Source of the DNA: Cotesia glomerata
Lineage: Eukaryota > Arthropoda > Insecta > Hymenoptera > Braconidae
Length of the DNA: 64,000 nucleotides
Assembly: GCF_020080835.1 (NCBI RefSeq)
Contig: NC_058159.1
Span: 30,479,525-30,543,524 of the forward strand
Direction: 5' to 3'
Shown: positions 49,269 through 60,561 of the stretch, piece by piece
How positions within the stretch are numbered: the stretch's first letter is position 1
Layout of the letters: each line of letters begins with the position of its first letter
The notes under the pieces: model-generated
Databases searched by the model: none
What the model saw: the letters and a program-made list of their open reading frames with translations, nothing else
What the model was told of the DNA's origin: nothing
Made by a program: the position numbers and the translations under genes

Positions 49269-50602
49269 GTAAGTCTGTTATTATACGTTTTTACCGAGTA
49301 CTGGGTAAAGCATATTAGTACATAGCTTCTCTTTCTTCATGCTAGCTGTTTACTAGCTGACATGTCAGATGTACTATGCCGCTTGCTTTAGTTTTGTTTT
49401 GAAAACTTACGATGACTTTACAAACATAAGAAATAATTTTAAACAAAATTCCACATGTAAAAATTAAAAAAAATCTTTAGAGTAATTTTTTTATTAGTAA
49501 ACAACAAGCAGATGTTCAGTTTCCAAATCACAAATTATTTTATTGCTTATTGCATCTGGAAAAAATTAGTTAAAGATTTTTTTTTTAAAGTAAATTGGAT
49601 CAGATGCTGATAAAGAAAATTTTTTTTTAATTTTTAGGCTTCGTATACTCAATTAATAATATCATTAAAGATTTGATATGGAGATTTATTTCTTCCTAAC
49701 TTAGAAATTACGGGACCTATAAAAAAAATTATTCATAGCAGGATTTACCAAAAAAAGTTGTTTTTTTTATCATTGAAATTACATGGGTATAAAAGCTTAT
49801 AATATATTATTTCTAAATATTATTTTAGTTGATCCTCAAGTGAGAAACATGACCATGAACTAAAAAAAATGGGGCCTTGAATGCAGGGGTTCGAAAAACC
49901 GGAACATTTAGTCAGCCGTCGCCTAAATTTTTAAAGAAAACTGTTTTTTCGAGGTCTAATTCCTCCAAAAAAGGTGATTTAGAGATCATTAATCTTGCGT
50001 TAATTGCCAGGCTTAGTAATTAGAAAAATAGAGCTACAAAAGGCAAAAGATGCCTCTGTTATTTTACTAAAAAAAGTTCTTAAAAAATATATTTGGCAAA
50101 ATTTATTATCCATAAGAAAGGCTCACAAATTGAATTGTCCTGGTGAATATACCATAAGTACATTTTAATAGACTCACCGGTAAAAAATAGTAACACACCG
50201 GTATAAAAATGTGAATGGCTAAAGGGATTAAGCTTACTATTGTGTACAATATTGGTCGGTTGTCAGACTTTTAATAATAAAATCGAGTCACGGTTTCTGG
50301 ATAAACCAGTATAGAGCGTCCAGCCTAAGCCAGCATCTTTAAATCTTTCTCAAAGAAACTCGGGCAGCTCGGTAGTATAGATACTCGATTGCTGACCTTC
50401 GATCCGTTCGATATACATCTCGTACTGAGCCTGTTGGCCCGGGTCGCCGTTGAGAATTAAACGAGTGGACCACTCGCCTGCCTACACTCAGTCCAAAGGA
50501 CCAAATACTTAAGAAATAAAAAATGAGACGGTAAAACTAAAGGGCTTAAGTCTGGCGAAAAAAAGCTTGCTGAAAATTTAAAGATCTCAATGCTGCCCTG
50601 TT

Positions 50603-51019
50603 ATGACAAAACGACGTATCTCGAGATACGCTGTTTTGTCGTAACAAAGCTGAAAAAGTTTTTTTAGTGTTACTTAATGATAGGGTATCATCAAAATTTT
50701 ACTAATTTAATTAATCATGCCAATAATATTGATTAAATGTGCGTATAAAAGAAATGAAAAAAAAAAAAAAACGTATATCTGTTTTGCATTGGAAATTAAT
50801 ATAACATTTAATTCTTCGAGTTACAACGTTTTGTCATAACAATTTCATTTATTTATCAAAATGAGCATTTGTTTCTTACGATAAAAAAAACGTATCTCGA
50901 GCTACAAAGTTTTGTCATGACAGAAATGAATTTTTCTGTTAAATTATACTCAAATTCTGTGAAAACTTTATGCGCTATTTTCTCGAAACTATAATTTTCG
51001 AGATACGTCGTTTTGTCAT
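50603..51019. mobile_element. 417 bp TIR element with repeated TCGAGNTAC...GTTTTGTCA motif
   Basis: The ends are inverted copies of ATGACAAAACGACGTATCTC, followed by GA. Inside, the motif (TCGAG, then a TAC-rich gap, then GTTTTGTCATGAC) recurs near 50630, 50820 and 50910, so the element looks like a palindrome of palindromes. No ORF; target duplication unclear. Confidence 0.65.
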
Positions 51020-51036
51020 GCAGTTAATGCACCGAA

Positions 51037-51250
51037 ATAAAAATTAACTTGAATCAAGAGAAAAACTCTTGAACCAAGAAAAATTTTCAAGAGTTTCATT
51101 GTCTTGAATCAAAACGAATAATTCTTGAATCAAGTAAAATTTACTTAAATCAAGGAAAACTTCTCAGTTTAAGAATTTTTCTACTCAAATAAAGAAAATG
51201 CATTTTTTCAAAATTGTTTACTTGATTCAAGTAAATTTTTTTTTCTGTGT
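51037..51250. mobile_element. TTCTTGAATCAAG-family MITE
   Basis: Ends: ATTAACTTGAATCAAG at the left and CTTGATTCAAGTAAATTT... TTTCTGTGTG at the right. The interior is built from CTTGAATCAAG-type inverted motifs. Relatives lie at 52.58-52.89, 56.41-57.10 (larger), 59.51-59.62 and 60.56-61.41 kb. Confidence 0.6.
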
Positions 51251-51254
51251 GTAA

Positions 51255-52410
51255 GTAAGTCACTGGGTAATAATTTATCTCACTAATATATGTAACGTCT
51301 GTTTATATTCCAAATCTCCAGTATATTGTATTGAAGTTTACAGAAAAAAATAATACAAAGTAAGGGTAACTTTTAAGTAGAGTAAAACCTTAACCACTGC
51401 GACGAAATGAAAGTGCATTACAAATATTTGTTCACGTGAATCTCTTTTGTGTGGTTTGTATTAGTTGGAGGACTGAATTGAGTGGTGAGTGCTCAAAAAA
51501 ATAATGTATATATTTACAGGCTTTACTTTGAGAAAATGCATAAAGCTTATAAGTATAAGTAAAGACGCAAATATGCGTGGCTTAGATCCTAAGTATACAA
51601 AAGTTGGCTCTATAAGTGACAAAAGTTGCTTTTTTGACTCGCTCTTGATTTTTGGTTAATACAATATTAGTTATAGTTTAGTATTAGCCTGTTGATCCAT
51701 TCAACATATCTATATTTGTAGTTTTTTTTCTATTTCAAAATTTATATTTGTATGGATAGGGATTATGAAGACAGTCAGATGGAAAGGTAAAAGCAGAAAT
51801 AGAGTGTGTTCGGCAGGTGCGGTGAATCTTTTGTTCCCCTGTACAAGACTGTACCTATACTCAACAAGTTTTGTTAGCTCTGCAGTCAGACGCAGTTAGT
51901 CCATTCAGCGGACTCGAATGATTCATCTCCACAATGCATATATATATATATATATGTCTATTATTATTATGTATGGCTTATACCTGATCCAGGACCAGGT
52001 TCTCTTCTCAACTATGTATGTCCATAGTTGTACGTATAAGGGGAAAAAATTTACGAGTATCGTCAATAATGTAGTATAATATAAGGTATTATTATAAATA
52101 CATTTATTATAAATTTTGTAGTCGAGTGGATTAGTTTTCGAGCGTTTTTTTCTATAACTCCGTCACTTTACTTTGTTCGGCAAAGACCCGAGTCGGAGTC
52201 CGTAATAAAATAAATAGAAAGAAGAAGTGAGTTTACACGGTTCGAGGTCATGGGGTTCAGTATGACCTCGACAAACATACGGAGTCTATACTCAACTGAT
52301 GCTAAAGAATGCGAATTCAAGAATTTTTCATTGAGGAAGAGTAATCCATTAATATATGTTTGCGTATTCCAAGGCCAAAAAAAATTGTTTCCAACTATGT
52401 GATTACTAGC
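51255..52410. other. Non-repetitive sequence, no gene seen
   Basis: Mixed composition with a small TA run at 51940-51955. No ORF or convincing exon; probably intron or intergenic DNA of the candidate + strand unit. Confidence 0.35.
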
Positions 52411-52421
52411 CGTGTTATTCA

Positions 52422-52580
52422 GGATCAGGATGTATCAAGTATTTGATATGAGGTGTTTTTATTCTTCATATATATGCACATATATCATTAAAATTAAAAT
52501 TACCCCGACGACTGAATATATTTCGTAGGAATAATATTTTTTGCGACCTTTGGGTATTTGTCTGATTCATTTATAGATTT
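52422..52580 (+). repeat. Duplicated segment, empty-site copy
   Basis: This roughly 160 bp segment (TTATTCAGGATCAGGATGTA... TTTGTCTGATTCATTT) recurs at 52989-53058 plus 53950-54048. Here it is uninterrupted through ATGCACAT (52471-52478), so it records the state before the insertion in the other copy. Confidence 0.8.
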
Positions 52581-52888
52581 CTAGAGTTTCATTGTTTTGA
52601 ATCAAAACGAAAAATTCTTGAATTAAATAAAATTTACTTAAACTATTTAAAATTTCTTAGTTTCAAAATTTTTTTAGTCAAATCAACATTGAAAAAAAAT
52701 TAATTTGAATCAAGATACAAATTTTTGAACCAAGATAATAATTTTTATAAGTTTCATTGTTTTGAATCAAATAACATTTACTTAAAATAATCAAAATTTC
52801 TTAGTTTAAGAATTTTTTTATTCAAATCAAGAAGATGAAATTCTTCAAAATAATTTACTTATTTCAAATTAATTTTTTTTTCTGTGCG
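52581..52888. mobile_element. TTCTTGAATCAAG-family repeat between duplicated segments
   Basis: It contains the family interior (GAGTTTCATTGTTTTGAATC) twice and a right end TTTTTTTTCTGTGCG near 52888. From about 52790 on to 52985 it matches 59513-59697, including TACCTGGTAGCAAAATTTT, so the repeat unit is longer than the MITE core. Confidence 0.55.
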
Positions 52889-53058
52889 AACTTCTTTTTT
52901 ATTTTAAAAAAATTTTCAGCCATTCCTGAGCTTCTCCATTTTCTTTTACCTGGTAGCAAAATTTTAAAAACAACTAATCTTAAAATTTTTGTTATTCAGG
53001 ATCAGGATGTATTAAGTATTTGATATGAGGTGTTTTTATTCTTCATATATATGCACAT

Positions 53059-53949
53059 TAGGGTGGCGCAAAAAAACCGACTATTTTTTTTTTTTGAGTC
53101 TCGAGTGAAAAAATGTTAGTTTTTGATCTTTTAAGAGCTCTCTCCAAAGGACAGCTTAAAAAAAAATTTTTAAGATGTCGCTCCAAATTTTTTTAAACTT
53201 CAAAAATCGATTTTTTTTTTTTATTTTTTTTCTCGTTACGGTATAATTTTATAGACTAAAAAAAATAAGTTTCTGAAAATTTCAGTTCAAAATTTGAATT
53301 TTGAAAGGTCGCTCATAATTTTTTTCAATTTATTAGTGCACTAGTTTAGATTTTTTCGAGCGACCTTTTACTATTCGAATTAAAATTCCATGCATTTTTT
53401 TTTTTTTATTTAGTACAATAATCGATAAAAATACATCACGAGATGAACTAAAAATCAAGCACAACATAGAAAATATAATTTTTTTTTAATTTAATAACTT
53501 TATTTAATCAACTGCCAGGCGTGGGTTCGAATCCCAAGCTGGTCTTAGAAACCAGCTTGGTTGAGATTTGACCTTGCCGCGTAGGTTAAGATTTTTTCAA
53601 ACCAAAAAGACCCCAACGTACCACTCCCAACACTTAAAGTCGGCGATATGAGTAATTAAAGAAAAAAAAAAAATTATGAGCGACTTTTCAAAACTCAAAT
53701 TTTGAACTGAAACTTTCAGAAACTTATTTTTTTTTGGTCTATAAAATTATACCGTAACGAGAAAAAAAAAATTAAAAAAAAAAAAATTCGATTTTTGACG
53801 ATTTTTGAAATTTTAAAAAATTTGGAGTGACCTCTTAAAAATTTTTTTTTAAGCTGTCCTTTGGTGAGGGCTCTTAAAACATCAAAAACTAACATTTTTT
53901 CACTCGAGACTCAAAAAATAAATAGTCGGTTTTTTTGCGCCACCCTATA
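53059..53949. mobile_element. 891 bp hAT-like fold-back element with 8 bp target duplication
   Basis: The left end TAGGGTGGCGCAAAAAAACC and the right end, ...GGTTTTTTTGCGCCACCCTA plus TA, are inverted. The inverted similarity extends for roughly 270 bp per arm (GTTACGGTATAATTTTATAG against CTATAAAATTATACCGTAAC). ATGCACAT flanks both sides (53051-53058 and 53950-53957) and is single in the duplicate at 52422-52580. The central spacer carries a tRNA-like B box and hairpin. There is no transposase ORF. TAGGG termini with an 8 bp duplication fit non-autonomous hAT elements. Confidence 0.82.
53505..53560 (+). other. tRNA-like B box and hairpin inside the hAT-like element
   Basis: GTGGGTTCGAATCCCAAG is a near-perfect polymerase III B box. 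It is followed by a 10 bp hairpin, CCAAGCTGGT / ACCAGCTTGG, around a 7-base loop. No D-arm or acceptor stem pairs convincingly, so it is probably a captured tRNA or SINE fragment. Confidence 0.4.
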
Positions 53950-54059
53950 ATGCACATATATCATTAAAATGAAAATTACCCCGAGGACTGAATATATTTC
54001 GTAGAAATAATATTTTTTGCGACCTTTGGGTATTTGTCTGATTCATTTTTAGATCTCGG

Positions 54060-56180
54060 ACGGTGAAAAATGTGATTTTCAAAAGATATAGAAAATATTG
54101 TTGCAAGCAAGTGCTTTTTTCTAACAAAAAATTTCAATTAATTAATCTTGAAACTACTTTTAAAAAATTTAATTATTTATTCAGTTAAAAGGGTATTTAT
54201 TTGCTCTAAAAATCCATTTATTAAATAAGTACAATCGCATTTCCGTCAAACGAAATTATTTTAATGAAACACATTTTTTTTTTCCGAGTACATTTAACAG
54301 AGTTGTATTGTGTGAGTCACTCCCCGAGGACGAGGATTAAATCCCCATCTTTAATGACATAACAATGTGCGAAAATAATTACAAATATGAATACAAATAT
54401 ATTAATACTAATAATATGCAGTATTTAAATGTACGGTGAAAGGAGGATGAGAAAGTGAATATACAATGGCAAATGGTATTCTATTATTCGAGATGAGCCT
54501 TACGCTACATCGTTTGTCGGCTTTTGAGCACGAGGAATGTAACCATGAAATAATTCTTCGATTTTTCATATCCTATCCGTTTTCATTCCTATCCGTATAT
54601 ATATAAATATATCCAAAGGTTAAACCATCGGAATAAGTAGTGAGGATATATAAATATAAGTGTAGCTGATGAAAATTCTTAAACTTCGTCCTTGTAATAA
54701 TTTTTAACAGAAATGTGAGTTCTATTCCTACTGACCCAATGACCGAACAATGAGCCTAGGTGGCCGTGAAAAAAATTATCCTCGGTAATTACTTACGCCT
54801 TGAGACATTTTCCTGTTCAAGAATAAGACCACCTTGTTTTTTTTTTTTAGGATTTTAAAATCCGATAGCATCCTAGACAGTGGTCATATTTGTTCCGGTA
54901 TACACTGATCTAGTGACTTTAAAAATAAATATTGAGCTTAAGCTTATGGAAAATTAAAATGAGGATTAAAATAAATGTAAATACAGTATATAATTACTAA
55001 AATGCTCATTATCTAGCGATAGCCGGCGGGCAAGTACTTTCCGAATCCCGTTTGCGCTCTCTCGTGCTCAGAAAATAAGAAAGTAAAGTATAAATATATA
55101 TATATAATATAGAGGAAGAATAAAAAAATACTAACAAATAAATAAAATAAAAATATAAAAATACGATGAGAGAATTTGAGATAATTTCTCACGCGGCCGC
55201 AATCCAGTATAGCAGTTATTCTGCGCTGCCCGTTGATGGAAAATAATAATAACGAGTCTGACTCTCGACGGCATACACAATACCACATATACAGCATGTA
55301 TAATATAAATACATATAGGTATATGTATAAAATATAGTAGTTTTAGGTTGGCTGAGAGTCCAAGTAGTCGCAGGATAGGAATGTATGTGTGATAATAAAA
55401 ATTAATATTTTTACCAGGAGGATTTTGTTGTTCCCATGCAGCGGCAGAAATTCGCAATAAGAGGATAGACAGAAGTAAGCAAAAATTAAATACAGAAGAA
55501 GAGTTTGGAGTAAAAAATATGAATTGGTGATGAATACATGGCTACTGGGGTTGTTGTTAAAATTTGGGGCGTCCAAATCCCAGCGAGTAGAGGTTAGAGC
55601 GACTCCAGACAATAACTCTAATCGTCGTTAATGGATAATCGGAAGAAGAGGAGCATTCGGTTCGTTTTACCAGAGGCCACAGGCTAAACTCGCGATACAG
55701 ACGTATATTTTTACGACTGAAAATAGCAGTCTGGGATGCCCGAACGGACTGCGACCCGGTATTTTTTGAGCAATTCCGCATTTCAGTGTCCGTAGCCAGT
55801 CCATAGTTTCGTCGTTTAAATATTGGAATCTCTGGGTTTAGTTATTCTATCTCCTATTATTTTGCCTTTTGGCTTTTATTCTACTGGGCGGCGTGCGCTG
55901 GTCAGCCGGCACTTTCATCGCCGGTCGTCATGCGTTTTTACCTATACGCTATACGCCATATATAATACTACTCCCTTTCGTATTCCATCATTTTCGTCTT
56001 TTATTTTTTTTCCCAAAGCAACTCGCTTTGTGGTATTGCTATTCCCATTCGATTTCGGGCCTCTGTACTAAGCTAAGCTCCCCCTAGTCTGTTGTAGCAC
56101 CTGCATAAAAAAATTCTAAACTTGACACACCAATCTCTGCCATGCCCAACGATTCAACGGCTCGTACACCTTCAAATATA
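54060..56180. other. Non-repetitive sequence, no gene seen
   Basis: Mixed composition. Several open frames of 60-110 codons on both strands (for example 55013-55781 minus, 55823-56087 plus) overlap one another and lack domains, splice context or consistent codon use. I do not call genes here. Confidence 0.35.
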
Positions 56181-56213
56181 ATAAATTCAACAAGAGCGCT
56201 CTTTTTTTATTTA

Positions 56214-57624
56214 TCATTAAGAGAATAAGAAAAATTTTGTGTTCATTCTCACTGATAGTCATTTTATTATGGTATTTAGGCTGCATTCAAAATGCTCTAT
56301 CTCTAGACACATAATTAAGAAATTACCTTGTATCTTGTGAAATATTGACATTTTTAAAGATATAAGCTCATTCCGATGTTACACTCATCGAGACCTTTCA
56401 TTTAAGTACACAGAAAGAAAGATTTCTTGACTGGAGAATAAAATTCTTGGCTCAAGTAAATTTTCGGGTGACCGAAGGAAGGCCGAAGTTGTCTTGGCCG
56501 AAGTAGAAATTTTTCTTGAAATTCTATTCTTGGTGGAAGTAATTTTTCTTAATTCAAATTATCATAAATATTTGATACAATAAACTTTTATATTGGATCA
56601 AGATTTTTAAATACTTTAGGGAAGCAGCGCCACCTACTTCAGCTGAGAAAAAAATTTTCTCACCTTGAGAAAATTTTTCTCTTGAATATTTGACACCCAT
56701 TTTAGATTATTTTAGCACGCAATTATACATATTAAATTAAATAAAATGGTTCAATATTATTTGATCTTCCCATTTGACATGTTCGTCAATAAAAATATTA
56801 ATGAAAATTCATTATCGAGATATTTAATTTTTTGGAGCAAGAGAAAAATTTTCTCAAGACAAGAAAATTTACTTCTGTCAAGAACTTAATTTTTTGGAGC
56901 AAGAGAAAAATTTTTTCAAAACAAGAAAATTTTCTTGATTTAAATAAATTGTCTTGGATCAAGATACGTATTTCTTGAAGCAAGAGAATTAATTTTGTTG
57001 GGATAAGTGAAATTTCTTGTGTCAAAAAAAAATTTTTTTTTCGCCCAAGAAAATAATTAGCAAGAAAAATATTTTCTTGGTTCAAGTGAACCATTCTTTC
57101 TGTGTACCCACATCAATTTTTCATATATTTATATATATTATATATATATGTATATATGAAAAATATATCAAAAATGCACGTGGGTACTCAAATGAAACCT
57201 CTTGATGAGTGTAACATCAGAATGAGCTTATATTTTAAAAAATGTCAATAGTTAAGAAAGTACAATGCAATTCAATATAATAAAGAAACGACCTTGTATC
57301 TTTTGAACTATTGAGATTTTTAAAGATATAAGCTCATCCCGATGTTACACTCATCAAGACCTTTCATTTGAGTACCCACATCAATTTTTCATATATTTAT
57401 ATATATTATATATATGTTTATATGAAAAATATATCAAAAATGCTTGTGGGTACTCAAATGAAAGCTTTTGATGAGTGTAACATTGAGATGAGCTTATATC
57501 TTTAAAAACTTCAATATTTAAGAAAGTACAGTTCAATTTAACAAAAGTCATTATTTAATAAAGCAAAAATTCATTTATTTATATTTTACACATCACGGCA
57601 GTCACATAGTGACTGCCGTGCTAG
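56214..57624 (+). mobile_element. Helitron-like palindromic-array element, copy 8 (both ends present)
   Basis: The 5' end is A|TCATTAAGAGAATAAG (TC 56214-56215; six bases shorter than the family TCTATATTATTAAG). The 3' end is the best in the window: stem CACGGCAGTCAC (57594-57605), loop ATA, stem GTGACTGCCGTG (57609-57620), then CTAG (57621-57624) and T. Two palindromic units: the first (about 56340-57250) is split by a nested 696 bp MITE, the second is near 57310-57525. No Rep/helicase coding. Confidence 0.85.
56409..57104. mobile_element. 696 bp MITE nested in Helitron-like copy 8, TA target duplication
   Basis: Ends CACAGAAAGAAAG and, inverted, CACAGAAAGAATGG. TA lies on each side (56407-56408, 57105-57106). 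Removing it restores the family string ...GTA-CCCACATCAAT across the junction. The interior is rich in TTCTTG/CAAGAA inverted motifs. No ORF with recognisable transposase. Confidence 0.82.
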
Positions 57625-57673
57625 TTTATTATTAACTAAAGTAACTTTGTTATTTTTTTTTTTTTTTTTTCAG

Positions 57674-57734
57674 TATACAATTGATAATCCAGCTGAATTC
57701 TATAGAACAAAAATTTCCCAGCTCGCACACCAAG
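57674..57734 (+). other. Candidate small exon (61 nt)
   Basis: A long polypyrimidine tract ending TTTCAG (57673) and a GTAATC donor (57735) bracket it. In phase 0 it reads YTIDNPAEFYRTKISQLAHQ plus one base, which continues the frame open from 49161. I do not recognise the peptide. It starts 49 bases after the end of Helitron-like copy 8. Confidence 0.4.
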
Positions 57735-57966
57735 GTAATCCTTTTTTTTATCAAATTAGCTTGAATCAAAGTAAAATTTGATTAAGCTTAAAATAATTCC
57801 GGCTTGTTTCTGCAAAGTAGTAAAATTTACCGAGCAACACAATAGCATTGGTGTTTTTAGTCACCGTGGTGCATACTAATGACTGCTTTTTGTGGTGTAA
57901 CATCGCCGGTACATTTTATCTCCATGTATTATCCGTGTTAATAATTAAATATATTTATCGATTCAG

Positions 57967-58211
57967 CATTGAGGAATGTGAGGTGTAGTGAGCATGTGTG
58001 GAGTTGAACCTTCTCTCCGAAAAAAGAGTAGAAAAAGGAAAGAGAAAGATGATGACGGTTCAGAAAATGTTTGGACGGAGAGAAACGTGAACGTCTATTT
58101 GGTTCCCTTGACCAGCACCAGCAAAACCAGCATAGCAGTAGAAGCATTCGATCGAGAGTGACTACCTGCCAAGTCGCGACGACCAGTCGACACGAAACGA
58201 GAATAAGAGAG
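57967..58211 (+). other. Exon-like block ending in GTAAGT
   Basis: A CAG precedes it (57964-57966) and AGAGAG|GTAAGTCC follows. An ATG at 57994 opens 55 codons (MCGVEPSLRKKSRKRKEKD...) and stops at 58161 inside the block. Spliced to the exon at 57674 it would hit a stop quickly, so it is an alternative first exon or a chance pattern. Confidence 0.25.
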
Positions 58212-58833
58212 GTAAGTCCAGGAGGATTGAGAATTGAGCCGGTGTTATGTGTATGCTCCTGGTCCCCGGCTCTCATTCTATTCGTGTAACACGTGTAGTG
58301 TTTGCGTGAACTCGTCCACCTTTCCGCATTCGCATTCGTCTACCTTACTTGTATTAAGAGCACCTAAGCCAAGATAGTCCTAGCCGATAGTCATAGGAAT
58401 AAGGCAACGCGGCGATCTATATACAGACAATCGCTCTCCGTTTGGTTATTTTGCTAAATTCCGGACTATCCGATCCCGGACCCTATACATATACGTACTT
58501 GACACTACGGATCTTTCTCCTGAGCCTTGGCTACTTATTCTTCGTCGAGAGACCTTCTGCCGACTTGATTCGCTAAGAAAAAAACAAGACTAAGGCTCAA
58601 GTATTTTTTTGAAAAATACCGACACTATTCCTTGCTTTTCTTTTCAATGTTTTGTTATTTAACGAGGTTTTTTTTTTAATTGAGCTTTACATAAATTTTT
58701 TAAAAAATATTGTTCTGAAAAAAAATTAATTGTTTAATTAATTAACTTTAAAAAATTAAAGTTAATTAATTAAATTAATTAACCAGAAAAATAATTTTGA
58801 AGAGTTTCATTGTCTTGAATCAAGACGAAAAAT

Positions 58834-59510
58834 TGTGAACTATAAATAGATAAAATTTTGCTTCATTAAATAATGACTTTTGTTAAATTGCACTGTAATT
58901 TTTTAACTATTGACATTTTTAAAGATATAAGCTCATCCTGATGTTACACTCATCAAGAGCTTTCATTTGAGTACCCACATGCATTTTTGATATATTTTTC
59001 ATATATACATATATATAATATATATAAATATATGAAAAATTAATGTGGGTACTCAAATGAAAGGTTTTGATGAGTGTAACATCGGGATGAGCTTATATCT
59101 TTAAAAATGTCAATAGTTTGCGAGATACAAGGTCGTTTCTTGATTATGTTAAATTGCACTGTACTTTCTTAAATATCGACGTTTTCAAAAATATAAGCTC
59201 ATCCCGATGTTACACTCATCAAGACTTTTCATTTGAGTACCCACATCAATTTTTCATATATTTATATATATTATATATATGTAAATATGAAAAATATATA
59301 AAAATTGATGTGGGTACTCAAATGAAAGGTCTTGATGAGTGTAACATCGGGATGAGCTTATATCTTTAAAAATGTCAATAGTTCACGAGATACAAGGTCA
59401 TTTCTTAATTATGTGTTTAGAGATAGAGCATTTTCGAGTGCAGACTAAATACATCATCATAAATTGACTATTGGTGAAAATGATATGAAACCATGAAAAG
59501 GCACAACTCC
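58834..59510 (-). mobile_element. Helitron-like palindromic-array element, copy 9
   Basis: Reverse orientation. Two palindromic units lie near 58910-59115 and 59170-59385. The 5'-side segments (TGCACTCGAAAATGCTC, GGTTTCATATCATTTTCACC on the minus strand) are present to about 59510. Both extreme termini are lost. Confidence 0.7.
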
Positions 59511-59512
59511 AA

Positions 59513-59700
59513 TAAAAATTTCTTAATTTAAGAATTTTATATTCAAACCAAGAAGATGAAATTTTTCAAAATTATTTACTTGATTCAAGTAAATTTTTTT
59601 TTATTTTTAAAAAATTTGCACCCATTCCGGAGCGTCTCCATTTTCTTATACCTGGTAGCAAAATTTTTAAAACAACTAATCTTAAAATTTTTTTTCTAAA
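59513..59700. repeat. Repeat shared with 52.79-52.99 kb
   Basis: AAGAAGATGAAATTTTTCAA, CTTGATTCAAGTAAATTT and TACCTGGTAGCAAAATTTT follow in the same order and spacing as at 52790-52985, so a unit of about 190 bp is dispersed beyond the CTTGAATCAAG core. Confidence 0.65.
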
Positions 59701-59704
59701 AGAA

Positions 59705-60555
59705 AAAAACATCCAGAATATTTTTTTCTGAAACAAAGAAAAAAAGTACGACGGGTGTTAGAGGCCTTGATTTCGGAATGCAGTTCAAACACGCGGCCGA
59801 CGTAATATATATCGCGGCGACATGGATACATGTGTCGTACACCAAACATATACATGGTAATTTAAAAATAAATAAATAAAATAAAATGAAATGAAATAAA
59901 ACGAAATCCGTTTGCCTGAAATGGAATTAACGTATATTTTTTTCAGTGGAAATAAATTGATCAAATTTAATTACCGACGACTCTATACCGCGGTATCGCG
60001 TAGAATCCGAGTGTACACAGAGCCTTTCCCTCTTTCCTCCGGGTAATCGTATTTAAATGTATTTAAAAAGGAATTTTAGAGCAGGTATCGTTGTAGTATT
60101 TATATTAGTTGAGTATTAACGTGTGGGAGTCAGCCGATGCATATTTTAAATTTAAAAAATGAATTATTGTGATTAATATCGCGGCATACATCCCAGTAAT
60201 TTATAAACCAATCACAATATTACCCGTACCAATAACAATAAAATTTTTAAAATCACTGCCATCAACCATCACTATTACAAATTGTAACTGTACATATTTT
60301 GAGTTTATAAATATGTTTGTTGATAAGTAGAACGATGGGAAGTATGTTTAGTTCGTCAGTCTCAATATAATAATAATAATAATATTAATAAAGACGCTTA
60401 TTATTATATTATGGGAAGAAAATCTCTGCTTAGAAAATAATCTCTATAAAATTTTATTCAGTCATGATCATGATGTATCATAAGATTTGACTTGTAGATA
60501 TCAAGACATTAAAAACCTTGTGTACCAATAACCAATATACAGCCGAGAAAACCAA
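59705..60555. other. Non-repetitive sequence, no gene seen
   Basis: Mixed composition with CpG-containing patches (CACGCGGCCGACGTAATATA) and a short TAA run at 60371-60383. No supported exon. Confidence 0.35.
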
Positions 60556-60561
60556 TATACA

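Noticed and set aside
55013..55781. Four overlapping minus-strand frames of 74-108 codons
   Set aside because: They overlap in different readings, use AT-rich codons, and have no domain. Expected by chance in this composition.
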